Program-made: the position numbers and the translations under genes | The notes under the pieces: model-generated | What the model saw: the letters and a program-made list of their open reading frames with translations, nothing else | What the model was told of the DNA's origin: nothing | The model's database searches: none | Shown here: positions 7,327-15,421 of the stretch, one piece after another | Layout: each line of letters opens with the position of its first letter | Position numbering within the stretch: the first letter of the stretch is position 1 | DNA from: Anaerolineae bacterium | Lineage (GTDB): Bacteria > Chloroflexota > Anaerolineae > Promineifilales > Promineifilaceae | Direction of reading: 5' to 3' | Length of the DNA stretch: 42,089 bases | NCBI GenBank assembly: GCA_020848035.1 | Contig: JADLAX010000025.1 | Coordinates: 1-42,089 of the forward strand

Positions 7327-8262
7327 ATGTCCCACACCAATGAACTCCAGTTAATTGAAAACCAGGGCTGGGATGAGCGCATCCTGGTGTGCCGCAACGG
7401 CCGTCTGGTGGATACGTTTATCGTGGTGACCGGGCGCTTTGTGGTGCTGGTAGACACGGTCATCAATCCACAAACGGCCGCTCAGATGCTGGAATATGCA
7501 CGGCCGTATCTGACCAACGGCCGTCAGCTGCTGGTCATCAACACGCACGCCGATTACGACCACTGCTGGGGCAACCAGCTGTTTGTCGGTGATACGGCCC
7601 CTTCGACAGGCTCAGGGCAGGCCGTCCATCCCGCCCCCATCATTGGCAGCCACCTCAGCCCGCCCAAGTTTCAACAGCCAGAGGCCAAAACCTATCTGGC
7701 CAAAATGCAGCAACTAGAGCCAGAGGTTTTTGGTGAGGTGGTTTTGACGCCGCCTACGCTGCTGATTCAAGACAGGTTTGTCATTGCTGGCGGCGATTTG
7801 ACGCTGGAGCTGCTGCCCACGCCGGGCCACACCGACGACCATTACTCGGTTTTTATCCCCGAAATCGGCACGCTGCTGGCCGCCGACGCCGCCGAACTGC
7901 CCTACCCGATGGCCCGCACGCCCGATGGCTTGCCGCCGATGCGGGAGTCGTTGGCGAAGCTGGCGGCGCTGCCCGCCGAAACCGTGCTCTACTGCCACGC
8001 GCCGGTGACCAGTGGGCGGCAGCTGCTGCTGGACAACATCGCCTACTTCAACGCCATCGAGGCGGCTTGCCGGGCGGCCCTGGCGCGGGGCATCGCCCCA
8101 AATTTGAGCGAGGATGTGGATGTGCTGGCGTTGGTGGATTGTGCCTGGGAAACGGCCGTGCCCGACGCCCCCGAGTGGCATAACGTGCACGATTATTACA
8201 AAACGGGCGGCCACGCCAGCCAGATTCTGGCTATGCTGCAATGGCTGGCGCAAGAGGTTTAG
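7327..8262 (+). CDS. Metallo-beta-lactamase-fold hydrolase with REP-derived insert
   Basis: A 311-residue MBL-fold protein. The metal motif is THADYDH (73-79), where the second His of HxHxDH is Asp, a common variant. Other ligands are in PGHTDDH (about 171) and the later HAPVT. It resembles SoxH/glyoxalase-II-like hydrolases of unknown substrate. Residues 91-99 (APSTGSGQA) are encoded by a dispersed palindromic repeat inserted in frame (7598-7623), and lie in a loop after the metal motif. The ATG at 7327 is the first codon after the intergenic repeat; an upstream in-frame extension overlaps the kinase and is not credible. Confidence 0.87.
   Translation: MSHTNELQLIENQGWDERILVCRNGRLVDTFIVVTGRFVVLVDTVINPQTAAQMLEYARPYLTNGRQLLVINTHADYDHCWGNQLFVGDTAPSTGSGQAVHPAPIIGSHLSPPKFQQPEAKTYLAKMQQLEPEVFGEVVLTPPTLLIQDRFVIAGGDLTLELLPTPGHTDDHYSVFIPEIGTLLAADAAELPYPMARTPDGLPPMRESLAKLAALPAETVLYCHAPVTSGRQLLLDNIAYFNAIEAACRAALARGIAPNLSEDVDVLALVDCAWETAVPDAPEWHNVHDYYKTGGHASQILAMLQWLAQEV
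7598..7623. repeat. REP-type palindrome inside a coding sequence
   Basis: CCCTTCGACAGGCTCAGGGC with AGGC following. The arms CCCTTCGA.. and ..TCAGGGC are partly complementary. The sequence is a widely scattered type of environmental-genome repeat and here adds PSTGSGQA to the MBL-fold protein without breaking the frame. Confidence 0.7.
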
Positions 8263-8272
8263 GAAATAGATT

Positions 8273-8797
8273 TTGGAGCATCAACCCGTTGTTGTGAGCC
8301 AGCGCGGACGGCCGTTTGCCACCTCCGCCATCGCTCTGCAAGCCATCATCATTAACGAAAAAGAACAATTCCTGCTGCTCTCCTCGCCGCGCCGCAATGG
8401 GCCGGACGAGTGGCAAATCGTCAGCGGCGGGCTGGAGGCGGGCGAGACGATTCTGGCCGGCATCTTGCGTGAGGTGCGGGAAGAGGTGGGGGCGATTGTG
8501 GTACGGCCGTTAACCGTGCTGCACTGCCACACCTTCCACTACGACAACATCGTGCCGTTTATGGTAGGCATCTACTACCTGCTGCGCTACGAAGGCGGCC
8601 AGGTGGTGCCCGGCGACGACATGGTGGGCAGCGCGTTCCGCTGGTGGGGGCTGACTGAGCTGGAAACGGCCGTAGCCAATCACACCATCACCCTGCACAA
8701 ATCCACCCACCTCTGGCAGCTGCGTCGCGCGGCCCGGCTGTACCAGCTGCTGGCGGATGAATGGGTGGAAACGGCCGTTTTGCAACCCCCTCTGTAA
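8273..8797 (+). CDS. Nudix hydrolase
   Basis: A 174-residue Nudix protein. The box GGLEAGETILAGILREVREE, then VGAI, matches GX5EX7REUXEEXGU in full, so Mg-dependent cleavage of a nucleoside-diphosphate-linked compound is expected. Domain residues about 20-135, with a C-terminal helical end LWQLRRAARLYQLL. TTG at 8273 is chosen as start because AGGAAA ends eight bases before it; GTG at 8294 is the alternative and would lose seven residues. It follows the MBL-fold gene by 10 bp, so the two are probably one transcript. Substrate not predictable. Confidence 0.9.
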   Translation: MEHQPVVVSQRGRPFATSAIALQAIIINEKEQFLLLSSPRRNGPDEWQIVSGGLEAGETILAGILREVREEVGAIVVRPLTVLHCHTFHYDNIVPFMVGIYYLLRYEGGQVVPGDDMVGSAFRWWGLTELETAVANHTITLHKSTHLWQLRRAARLYQLLADEWVETAVLQPPL

Positions 8798-8972
8798 AAT
8801 TTGAACACGAACGTACCCGTTTTGCCAGGTATGACAGTTCAAGAACAGTTGTCATGCTGAGAGCCTGTATTGGGGCTGCCGACGCATCCCGCCCGCTGGC
8901 AAATCAACCAGACGCTGATTGCGTTCTGTGGCAAACCCCTGAAATCCTTGTAAAACCGGGTAAAATTGCTGA

Positions 8973-9938
8973 ATGGACCCAATCCGCATTGAACTGCCAA
9001 CCGAATTTGATGTTGGCCCGGTGAACTGCTATCTCTTCACCGCGCCGGAGCCAGTTTTGGTGGACTGTGGCGTCGAGCTGCCTGCCAGCTGGGACGCCCT
9101 TTTGGCCGGGCTGGCTCAGCACCACCTCACCCCCGCCGATATTCGCCGCATCGTCATTACCCATCCGCACGTGGACCACTCCGGCCAGGCGGCCAAAATT
9201 GCCGCGCTGAGCGGCGGCCAGGTGTGGGTGGCCGATCTCGGCTACGAATGGCTCGTCAATCCGCAAAAAATGTTTGGCCTGCGCGCCGACTATTACCGCG
9301 ATCACTTTTTGATCGAGGCGGGCATTCCGGACGAGATGGCCCAGATGATTCAGGCGTATTTTGCTCAGGTCGGCACCGACACCACGCCCGTGCCGCCTGA
9401 AGCGGTGCACACGTTCCGGGTAGGGGATTGGCTGGAGATGGGCGGGGCCAGGTGGCAGGTGCTGCACATGCCGGGCCATGCCAGCCACCAGACCTGCTTC
9501 TACCAGCCAGAAAGCGGCCAATTCCTCTCGGCCGATATGCTGCTGCCCAAAACCCCGACGCCGATTGTGGAACGGCCGTCCCCCAACCAACCGCGCCAAC
9601 CCAGCCTGCCCATCTACATGGCCTCGCTGGCTCGCTGTGAAGCGCTGGAGATCGACTGGGTGTACCCGGGCCACGGTGAACCGTTCCAAAACCACCGCCA
9701 GCTCATCCACACCCAGCGCAGCCGCATCCACAAGCGCAAAGATGAAGCCCTGGCCCTTATCCAGCAGGGCCACCGCACCGCCTACGCCCTGATGAACGAG
9801 ATGTACGCCCACTACCCGCCCGCCCTCCGCTTTGCCGGGCTGTGGATGCTCATCGGCTACCTCGATTTGCTCCAGGCAGAGGGGCAGGTTGGGGTGGCTG
9901 TTGTGGATGGCGTGTGGCAATATTATGTAAATAAGTAA
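8973..9938 (+). CDS. Metallo-beta-lactamase-fold hydrolase (glyoxalase II-like)
   Basis: A 321-residue MBL-fold enzyme with intact metal ligands: THPHVDH (63-69), MPGHASH (about 167-173) and VYPGHGEPF (near 230-238). The domain order is MBL core (1-240) and a helical C-terminal part (about 245-315) with a winged-helix-like look, as in the LACTB2/MBL-winged-helix group. No strong Shine-Dalgarno is visible before the ATG. It is separated by 175 bp from the Nudix gene; that gap has no recognisable gene. Thioester hydrolysis or a nuclease role are both possible in this family. Confidence 0.88.
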   Translation: MDPIRIELPTEFDVGPVNCYLFTAPEPVLVDCGVELPASWDALLAGLAQHHLTPADIRRIVITHPHVDHSGQAAKIAALSGGQVWVADLGYEWLVNPQKMFGLRADYYRDHFLIEAGIPDEMAQMIQAYFAQVGTDTTPVPPEAVHTFRVGDWLEMGGARWQVLHMPGHASHQTCFYQPESGQFLSADMLLPKTPTPIVERPSPNQPRQPSLPIYMASLARCEALEIDWVYPGHGEPFQNHRQLIHTQRSRIHKRKDEALALIQQGHRTAYALMNEMYAHYPPALRFAGLWMLIGYLDLLQAEGQVGVAVVDGVWQYYVNK

Positions 9939-9941
9939 TCA

Positions 9942-9978
9942 GGTAATTGGGTAATTTTGGGCGAATTACCCAATTACC
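9942..9978. repeat. Perfect 15-bp word-repeat hairpin (GGTAATTGGGTAATT)
   Basis: GGTAATTGGGTAATT (9942-9956) and its exact complement (9964-9978) around a 7-base loop. It begins just after the stop of the MBL-fold gene and ends 10 bp before the next start. Same word family as at 7276-7326. Confidence 0.85.
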
Positions 9979-9988
9979 CCAAATCACG

Positions 9989-10480
9989 ATGAAAGAACCT
10001 ACCCTCACCCAAATCCAGCAACTCCCCTGCTTCCACCGCACCACAATTCCCGAAGAATATCTGGACGTGATGGGGCATATGAACATTCGGCACTACATGG
10101 GGCTGTTTGATGAAGCCGCCTGGGGCTTTTTTTCGGCGTTTGGCATGACGGAGGCGTTTATTCGCAGCAGTTCCAGCGCCGCCTTTGCCCTGGAGCACCA
10201 CGTGCGTTATCTGGCGGAAGTGCATGTGGGCGAGACGGTGGCGATTCATACGCGGGTCAACGGCCGTACTACCAAACGCCTCCACTTTATCCACTTCATG
10301 CGCAATGAAACCACCGGCAGCCTGGCCGCCACGCTGGAGGTCATCGCCTCCCACGCCAACCGCGACACCCGCCGCACCTCCCCCTTCCCCGACGAAATCG
10401 CTGCCCAGATTGACCACTTTGTCGCCGAGCACAGCCTGCTGGATTGGGCCGCGCCGCTGTGTGGGGTGATGCGGCCGTAA
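9989..10480 (+). CDS. Hotdog-fold acyl-CoA thioesterase (4HBT/YbgC-like)
   Basis: A 163-residue single hotdog domain. YLDVMGHMNIRHYMGLFDEA (residues about 24-43) matches the D-x-MGHxN-x-x-x-Y helix region of YbgC-type and 4-hydroxybenzoyl-CoA thioesterases, with Asp in the catalytic place. VRYLAEVHVGETV is the following core strand. It should hydrolyse an acyl-CoA or aryl-CoA. Start at 9989 is chosen because the 14 codons before it are built of the intergenic repeat. Several acyl-CoA enzymes nearby support a role in that pathway. Confidence 0.85.
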   Translation: MKEPTLTQIQQLPCFHRTTIPEEYLDVMGHMNIRHYMGLFDEAAWGFFSAFGMTEAFIRSSSSAAFALEHHVRYLAEVHVGETVAIHTRVNGRTTKRLHFIHFMRNETTGSLAATLEVIASHANRDTRRTSPFPDEIAAQIDHFVAEHSLLDWAAPLCGVMRP

Positions 10481-10678
10481 CCGCCCCAAAATAGAGTAGG
10501 ATTGATTTCCCCCGTGCTGCCTTCCCGGTCCAGACTCATTGAGAGTGTTTTCCCATAAGTTGTCGCAGGAATGTTTGTTAGGATTGGCTGGTAGGTTATG
10601 AAGGACAATCCTGGCAATCGAAAGTATCTCTGGAATTGCGGGAACCGAAAAAATAGACACACGAGGATCACAGGCAAC

Positions 10679-10951
10679 ATGAAAAAGTGGCAGCAGTGGT
10701 TGGAAAATTTATCAACGGAAGAATTGATGTGGTTAACGGCCGTATTCCTCTCGGCCATGTTGGGCACCATGACCAGCACGGTGATCCTGCGCTGGGGCTT
10801 AAGCACCTTTGGCGACGACGGCATCCTGGCCCAGTTAGGCATCTGTTTGCTGGCAACGGCCGCTTACGGCGGTGTCGTGGCCCTCGTTTTTTACGTCCTG
10901 TTTCCCGAAACGCGTCTGGCTTTCAAGCGAATTTTCAGCAACCACAAATAG
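10679..10951 (+). CDS. Small two-TM membrane protein, unknown function
   Basis: Ninety residues: a short amphipathic start (KKWQQWLENLSTEELMWL), TM1 about 15-37, TM2 about 50-76 and a basic tail ending FKRIFSNHK. No family is recognised. The ATG at 10679 is preceded by GAGGATCACAGGCAAC; an upstream ATG at 10598 would add a Cys/Asn/Arg-rich tail of no clear meaning. A strong terminator follows (10975-11012) and is shared with the converging gene. Confidence 0.6.
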   Translation: MKKWQQWLENLSTEELMWLTAVFLSAMLGTMTSTVILRWGLSTFGDDGILAQLGICLLATAAYGGVVALVFYVLFPETRLAFKRIFSNHK

Positions 10952-10974
10952 GCAGCACACTGCCCAATGAAAAA

Positions 10975-11012
10975 AAAACGGCTGGCGTCACCCCGGTGGC
11001 ACCAGCCGTTTT
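10975..11012. terminator. Bidirectional intrinsic terminator
   Basis: AAAACGGCTGG and CCAGCCGTTTT form an 11-bp stem, flanked by an A-run on the left and a T-run on the right, so it works on both strands. It lies between converging genes ending at 10951 (+) and 11035 (-). Confidence 0.85.
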
Positions 11013-11034
11013 GCTGCATTTACCTCAAACTGCG

Positions 11035-11298
11035 TTAGGCGGCGCGGCGGACCATACCCACAATCGCCAACAAGATAATGGCCCCCAAGATCGCCACGAG
11101 CAAACTGTAAAAATTGAAGCCCGTCGCGGGAGCGAAGCCTAACAGATCGACCAAAATCCCGCCGATCAAGGCTCCGACGATGCCCACAACAATGTTGGCC
11201 ACCGTCCCCATTTGTGCGTTACGCTTCATAATGATGCTGGCAATCCAACCAGCAACACCACCAAGAACAATCCACAACAGAATGCTAACTAAATCCAT
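11035..11298 (-). CDS. GlsB/YeaQ/YmgE-type stress-response membrane protein
   Basis: An 87-residue hydrophobic protein with three membrane segments and a glycine zipper: LLWIVLGGVAGWIASIIM, then VANIVVGIVGALIGGILV and LLVAILGAIILLAIVGMV. This is the transglycosylase-associated / GlsB family, found in envelope stress responses; no enzymatic activity is proven. The start at 11298 has AAGGAGG five bases upstream, better than an ATG 36 bp further up. Monocistronic, ending at the shared terminator. Confidence 0.9.
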   Translation of the reverse strand: MDLVSILLWIVLGGVAGWIASIIMKRNAQMGTVANIVVGIVGALIGGILVDLLGFAPATGFNFYSLLVAILGAIILLAIVGMVRRAA

Positions 11299-11540
11299 GT
11301 CAACCTCCTTAAGGTAAGTCGTAAATGGGTTCAATGCGGCTTCGTTGGTGAATAAAAGGTGTTCCTGCCAAATAAAACCCCGGCGTGTTGTAAAGTTACG
11401 GCCGTAAACTTACCCATGACAACTCAAGCCATTTTCCTTATGATTAAGTTGGTATTTTTTGAAGAACCGTCCAGTTTTGCCGCGCATTTAGGCGCTTCAG
11501 GCACTGGACTTCGGGGGACCAGCCACAAAGCGAGGCCAAG

Positions 11541-13223
11541 ATGCACGTACAACCCTTTAATCAATCACCGCCCACGTTGGGTAACCAGTTTGATGATGAT
11601 CGTGTGCTGCGCAGCTATTTGCGGCGGGTGCTGCCGCCAGAGGTGCTGGCCGAAGTGGCACGGCCGTTGCGTGAGATGGGCCATCTGGCCGGTGGTGAGC
11701 TGTACCAGATGCAGCTGGCCGACCGGCGCAACGATCCCGTCCTGACGCAGTGGGACCCGTGGGGCAACCGCATCGACCAGATCGAAGTGTCGCCGCTGTG
11801 GCAGAAGGCGGAAAGGCTGGCCGCTGAATATGGTCTGGTGGCGGCGGCGTATGAGGGGAAGTACGGCCGTTTCGACCGCATCTACCAGTTTGCCCTCGTT
11901 TACCTCTTCCACCCCTCCAGCGACGTTTACACCTGTCCCCTGGCCATGACCGATGGCGCGACGCGCACGCTGCTCATCTCTGGCAACCAGGAGCTCATCA
12001 ACCGCGCCGTGCCCCATCTCACCAGCCGCGATCCGGCTCACTTTTGGACCAGCGGCCAGTGGATGACCGAATCGACCGGCGGCTCCGACGTGGGCTTGTC
12101 GGAAACCACGGCCACCCTGAACGAAAACGAAGAATGGCTGCTGAACGGCCGTAAATGGTTCACCTCCGCCGCCACCTCGCAAATGACGCTGACCCTGGCC
12201 CGCCCCGAAGGCAATCCGCCCGGCGGCAAGGGATTGGCCCTGTTCTACCTGGAAACGCAGGCGGCCGACGGCACGCTGCAAAACATCGAAGTGCTGCGCT
12301 TGAAGGACAAGTTGGGCACGCGCAAAGTGCCCACCGCCGAATTGATGCTGCGAGGGACAACGGCCGTTCCTGTCATGGGCCTGAACAACGGCGTGCGCCA
12401 CATCGTGCCCATGCTGCACCTGACCCGCACCTGGAACAGCATTTCGGCAGCGTCGTTTATGCGGCGCGGCCTGGCCCTGGCCCGCAGTTACGCCCAACAG
12501 CGGGTCGCTTTTGGTGCCCCGCTGGCGCAAAAGCCGCTGCATATCGACACTCTGGCCTGGATGCAGGCGGAAACGGAAGCCGCTTTCCACCTCACCTTTT
12601 TCCTGGTGGAGCTGATCGGCAAGGACGAGGCCAAAGTCATCAGTGAAGAGGAGGCGCATCTGCTGCGGCTGCTCACGTCGTTGGCCAAGCTGACCACGGG
12701 CAAGCAGGCGGTGGTGGTGGCCAGCGAGGTGCTGGAGGCGTTTGGCGGCGCGGGTTACGTGGAAGACACCGGCCTGCCGCTGCTGCTGCGCGACAGCCAG
12801 GTGCTGCCCATCTGGGAAGGCACCACCAACGTGCTGTCGCTGGATGCGCTGCGGGCGCTGGGGCGCAGCGGCGAACCGCTGCAGGCGCTGGCCAAGGAAG
12901 TCAATCGCTGCGTGAAGCTGGCGACGGACGGCCGTTTACAAACTGCCGGTACTGTGGCCCAAACGGCCGTTGCCGATGCCGTCCACTGGCTGCAAACCAA
13001 TGTAGCCGACCCCAACGCCCTGGAAGCCGGGGCGCGCCGCTTTGCCCTTACCCTGGGCCGCTCGCTGGCCCTGGCCAAGCTAATCGAGCAGGCCCAGTGG
13101 TCGCTGGACGTTGAGGGCGATGCGCATCCCCGTGCTGCCGCCTGCCGTTTTGGGCAAACGGCCGTCAACCAGATCCAGGCCATCGACCCAATCGACACGG
13201 CCCTGCTGGCGGAAGGGATGTAG
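11541..13223 (+). CDS. AidB-like acyl-CoA dehydrogenase
   Basis: A 560-residue acyl-CoA dehydrogenase of the AidB branch, longer than the usual 380-400 because of an extra N-terminal region (about 1-130) and a helical C-terminal domain (about 440-560). Landmarks are CPLAMTDGATRTL, WMTESTGGSDVG, LKDKLGTRKVPTAEL, RVAFGAPLAQKPLHIDTL and LPIWEGTTNVLSLDALRAL, with the catalytic-position Glu at 426. E. coli AidB responds to alkylation and binds DNA, but relatives may act on branched or unusual acyl-CoAs; the substrate here is unknown. The start has GAGG five bases upstream. Four to five copies of the octamer ACGGCCGT lie in the gene, so it is a resident gene. Confidence 0.9.
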   Translation: MHVQPFNQSPPTLGNQFDDDRVLRSYLRRVLPPEVLAEVARPLREMGHLAGGELYQMQLADRRNDPVLTQWDPWGNRIDQIEVSPLWQKAERLAAEYGLVAAAYEGKYGRFDRIYQFALVYLFHPSSDVYTCPLAMTDGATRTLLISGNQELINRAVPHLTSRDPAHFWTSGQWMTESTGGSDVGLSETTATLNENEEWLLNGRKWFTSAATSQMTLTLARPEGNPPGGKGLALFYLETQAADGTLQNIEVLRLKDKLGTRKVPTAELMLRGTTAVPVMGLNNGVRHIVPMLHLTRTWNSISAASFMRRGLALARSYAQQRVAFGAPLAQKPLHIDTLAWMQAETEAAFHLTFFLVELIGKDEAKVISEEEAHLLRLLTSLAKLTTGKQAVVVASEVLEAFGGAGYVEDTGLPLLLRDSQVLPIWEGTTNVLSLDALRALGRSGEPLQALAKEVNRCVKLATDGRLQTAGTVAQTAVADAVHWLQTNVADPNALEAGARRFALTLGRSLALAKLIEQAQWSLDVEGDAHPRAAACRFGQTAVNQIQAIDPIDTALLAEGM

Positions 13224-13232
13224 AAACAGAGA

Positions 13233-13288
13233 GACTGGAGATTAGAGATTGGAGATTGGGCTGCTTAATCTCCAATCTCCAATCTCCA
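13233..13288. repeat. Word-repeat hairpin (GGAGATT / AATCTCC)
   Basis: GGAGATTAGAGATTGGAGATT, nearly fully complementary to AATCTCCAATCTCCAATCTCC, around a 9-base loop. It starts 10 bp after the AidB-like stop and probably ends that transcript. Confidence 0.85.
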
Positions 13289-13372
13289 CTATGCCTGATT
13301 CGTAAAAAGTAAGGTATCATTCTGCCATAACCCCAAACCAAACTTGACATCTTTGCAGAAGGAGAGACAACG

Positions 13373-13885
13373 GTGAAATTAAGAAGTGTGCTATTTTTAG
13401 CGATGGTGCTCCTCACGGTGACGGCCTGTGCCCAGGAAGAACCCCTTGGCCCCGAGGCGCTGCCCACTGACTATAACTACGCGGCGGGCGAGCTGAACTT
13501 TTCGGTGGCTCTGGGCGGTGTGGTGGTTCAGGTGACCGACGTGCAGGTGTACGCCAGCGACGGCAACATCGCTACGGGCTATGTCTACGTGGTGCCTACG
13601 GTGAATGTGACCAATCAGAACGAAACGGCCGTTTCCAACCGCGACTTTACCCTGGTCGATGAATACCTCAACGAGTACGAATCCTGGCAGACCAACGTGG
13701 CCTTTGGCTCTGCGCTGCAAACCATGCCCGAGGCCATCGGGCAGGGCCAGTCGGCGACGGCCAACCACGTCTTTATTGTGCCTGCCGCCGCGCTGCAGGC
13801 CAATTTGAAGCTGCGCTGGGATTCGCCTGTCACCCTCTCCCGCATCGACGTGGCCCTGGGCAACCTGGGCGCCGCCGTGCCTTAA
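13373..13885 (+). CDS. Secreted lipoprotein, DUF4352-like
   Basis: A 170-residue protein with a lipoprotein signal peptide: KLRSVLFLAMVLLTVTAC, lipobox LTVTAC, with Cys19 as the lipidated residue. The mature part is a beta-rich domain with ATGYVYVVPTVNVTNQNETAVS (broken here only for description) typical of extracellular immunoglobulin-like DUF4352 proteins that modify ligand binding at the surface. The start is GTG with AAGGAG about ten bases upstream. Function unknown. The following amidase begins 51 bp downstream. Confidence 0.75.
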   Translation: MKLRSVLFLAMVLLTVTACAQEEPLGPEALPTDYNYAAGELNFSVALGGVVVQVTDVQVYASDGNIATGYVYVVPTVNVTNQNETAVSNRDFTLVDEYLNEYESWQTNVAFGSALQTMPEAIGQGQSATANHVFIVPAAALQANLKLRWDSPVTLSRIDVALGNLGAAVP

Positions 13886-13936
13886 TGGGGTTGGGTCGTC
13901 GTTTTGCGCCCGATCCAGGTTTAGAAGGAGGCTGAC

Positions 13937-15325
13937 TTGAACAAATCCAAGCGACCGGATGCCACTGAACTGCTGCGGCAAATGGAGAGCGGGGAGCGTA
14001 CGGCCGTTTCCATCGTCGCCGAGCATATCGAGCGGCTGGAAGCCAATCATTTGCGCTTGAATGCGGCCGTTCACGTCTTCAAGGATGAGGCTCTGGCCGA
14101 GGCCAAAAATCCACGTCCGGGGCCGCTGTCTGGCCTGCCCATCAGCATCAAAGAGACAATCGCCCTGGCCGGACACCGCGTCACCGCCGGGTCGCGGCGT
14201 ATGCCGCCGATCGATTGGCAGGAAGATGCGCCGGTGGTGCGCCGTCTGCGCGAGGCCGGGGCGATTATCCTGGCGCGCAGCAACGTGCCGGAATTTGCCA
14301 TGGCGGGCGAGACGGAGAACTTTATTTACGGCCGTACCAACAACCCGCTCGATGAAACACGCACGGCGGGCGGCTCCTCTGGCGGCGAAGGGGCGCTGGT
14401 CGCCTCTGGCTCCACCGCACTGGGGATTGGCACCGACCTGCTGGGCTCCATCCGCATTCCGGCGGCCTTTTGCGGCATCGTCGGCTTCAAACCCGCCTCC
14501 CACCTGGTGAGCCACGAGGCGATCTGGCCGTCGCTGCCCGGTTCGTACCTGGATTCGCTGATGGGCGTTGGCCCTTTGACCCGCTCCGTGCGCGATGCCC
14601 GGCTGGTGTACAACGTCATCGCCGACACGCCGCTGCCGCCGCCGCAAACGGCGCGCGGGCTGCACCTCATCATCCCCACCGAATTTGAGCTGGCCAGCAA
14701 AGCGGATTGCATCGACGCGGCTTATGTGATGGCCCAAACGGTGCTGGAGGTGGCGGGCATGGTGACTCAGGAACGGCCGTTCCCCGACGTCAGCACCCAT
14801 TTCCTCAATTTGCAGCAGCTGCTGGCCGCCGAGCTGGAAAAACCATTCTACGACATGCTCACCACGGCCGATGGCCAAAAATTCAGCCTGGTTGCCGAAA
14901 CGCTCAGGCAGGCCGTTGGGCGCGGCACCATTTACAGCGGCCTCTTCCAACTGCTGGCCGTGGTGCCTATTCTCAAGCCGCGCTCGGCGGACCGCGTGGC
15001 GGAAATTATTCGGGCCTACGACCAGGCCCGCGCCGAGCTGTACCAACTGCTGGGCCGCAACGGTGTTTTGCTGCTGCCGACGCTGGGCATTTTGGCCCCC
15101 AAACACGGCCAGATGAACCGCGCTTCGCTCCGCCCCGGGGTAAATGGCACGGTCACGGCCATGACGTTTTGCAACACCATGAACCTGCCTGCCATCACCG
15201 TGCCCGCCTGGAAGGATCCTGATCCGGCCACCGGCCTGGTGCCCGGCGTGATGCTGGCGTGCGCCCCTGGGGCCGAGGCGGCCCTGCTGGACGCGGCAGC
15301 GGCGCTGGAGGCGGGTATTTCTTAG
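13937..15325 (+). CDS. Amidase-signature hydrolase (FAAH-like motif)
   Basis: A 462-residue amidase-signature enzyme with the Ser-cisSer-Lys triad: Lys72 in ISIKET, cis-Ser147 in GGSSGGEGAL (145-154) and nucleophile Ser171 in DLLGSIRIPA. The GGSSGGEGAL form is typical of fatty-acid-amide hydrolases rather than GatA. Absence of gatB/gatC nearby also argues against GatA. Start is TTG at 13937 with AGAAGGAGG six bases upstream. It probably cleaves a carboxamide; a fatty acyl amide would fit the acyl-CoA genes around it (inference). Confidence 0.9.
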   Translation: MNKSKRPDATELLRQMESGERTAVSIVAEHIERLEANHLRLNAAVHVFKDEALAEAKNPRPGPLSGLPISIKETIALAGHRVTAGSRRMPPIDWQEDAPVVRRLREAGAIILARSNVPEFAMAGETENFIYGRTNNPLDETRTAGGSSGGEGALVASGSTALGIGTDLLGSIRIPAAFCGIVGFKPASHLVSHEAIWPSLPGSYLDSLMGVGPLTRSVRDARLVYNVIADTPLPPPQTARGLHLIIPTEFELASKADCIDAAYVMAQTVLEVAGMVTQERPFPDVSTHFLNLQQLLAAELEKPFYDMLTTADGQKFSLVAETLRQAVGRGTIYSGLFQLLAVVPILKPRSADRVAEIIRAYDQARAELYQLLGRNGVLLLPTLGILAPKHGQMNRASLRPGVNGTVTAMTFCNTMNLPAITVPAWKDPDPATGLVPGVMLACAPGAEAALLDAAAALEAGIS

Positions 15326-15334
15326 CCGTGAGAT

Positions 15335-15401
15335 GTCATACTCGCGAAAGCGGGTATCCAGGTTTGCCGCGGAAGTGGATGCTCGCCGGCGCGGGCCTGA
15401 C
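15335..15401. repeat. Pair of inverted REP-like palindromes (BIME-like)
   Basis: GTCATACTCGCGAAAGCGGG at 15335-15354 (then TATCCAGG) resembles the widespread GTCATTCCCGCGAAAGCGGG repeat. A degenerate inverted partner, TGGATGCTCGCCGGCGCGGG then CCTGAC, lies at 15376-15401. The two face each other across 13 bp, as in bacterial interspersed mosaic elements. Confidence 0.7.
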
Positions 15402-15421
15402 AGTTTGAGAGTGATTTGTGT

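Noticed and set aside
8798..8972. Gap with TGTCATGCTGAG, like the start of a common dispersed repeat
   Set aside because: Only one short segment matches and no complementary arm is present; no gene is seen either.
13343..13372. TTGACA as a -35 box for the lipoprotein gene
   Set aside because: A -10 at the normal distance would overlap the GTG start codon, so it cannot work as a normal promoter for this gene.
13937..15325. GatA subunit of the tRNA amidotransferase
   Set aside because: No gatB or gatC nearby and the GGSSGGEGAL motif is closer to fatty-acid-amide hydrolases.
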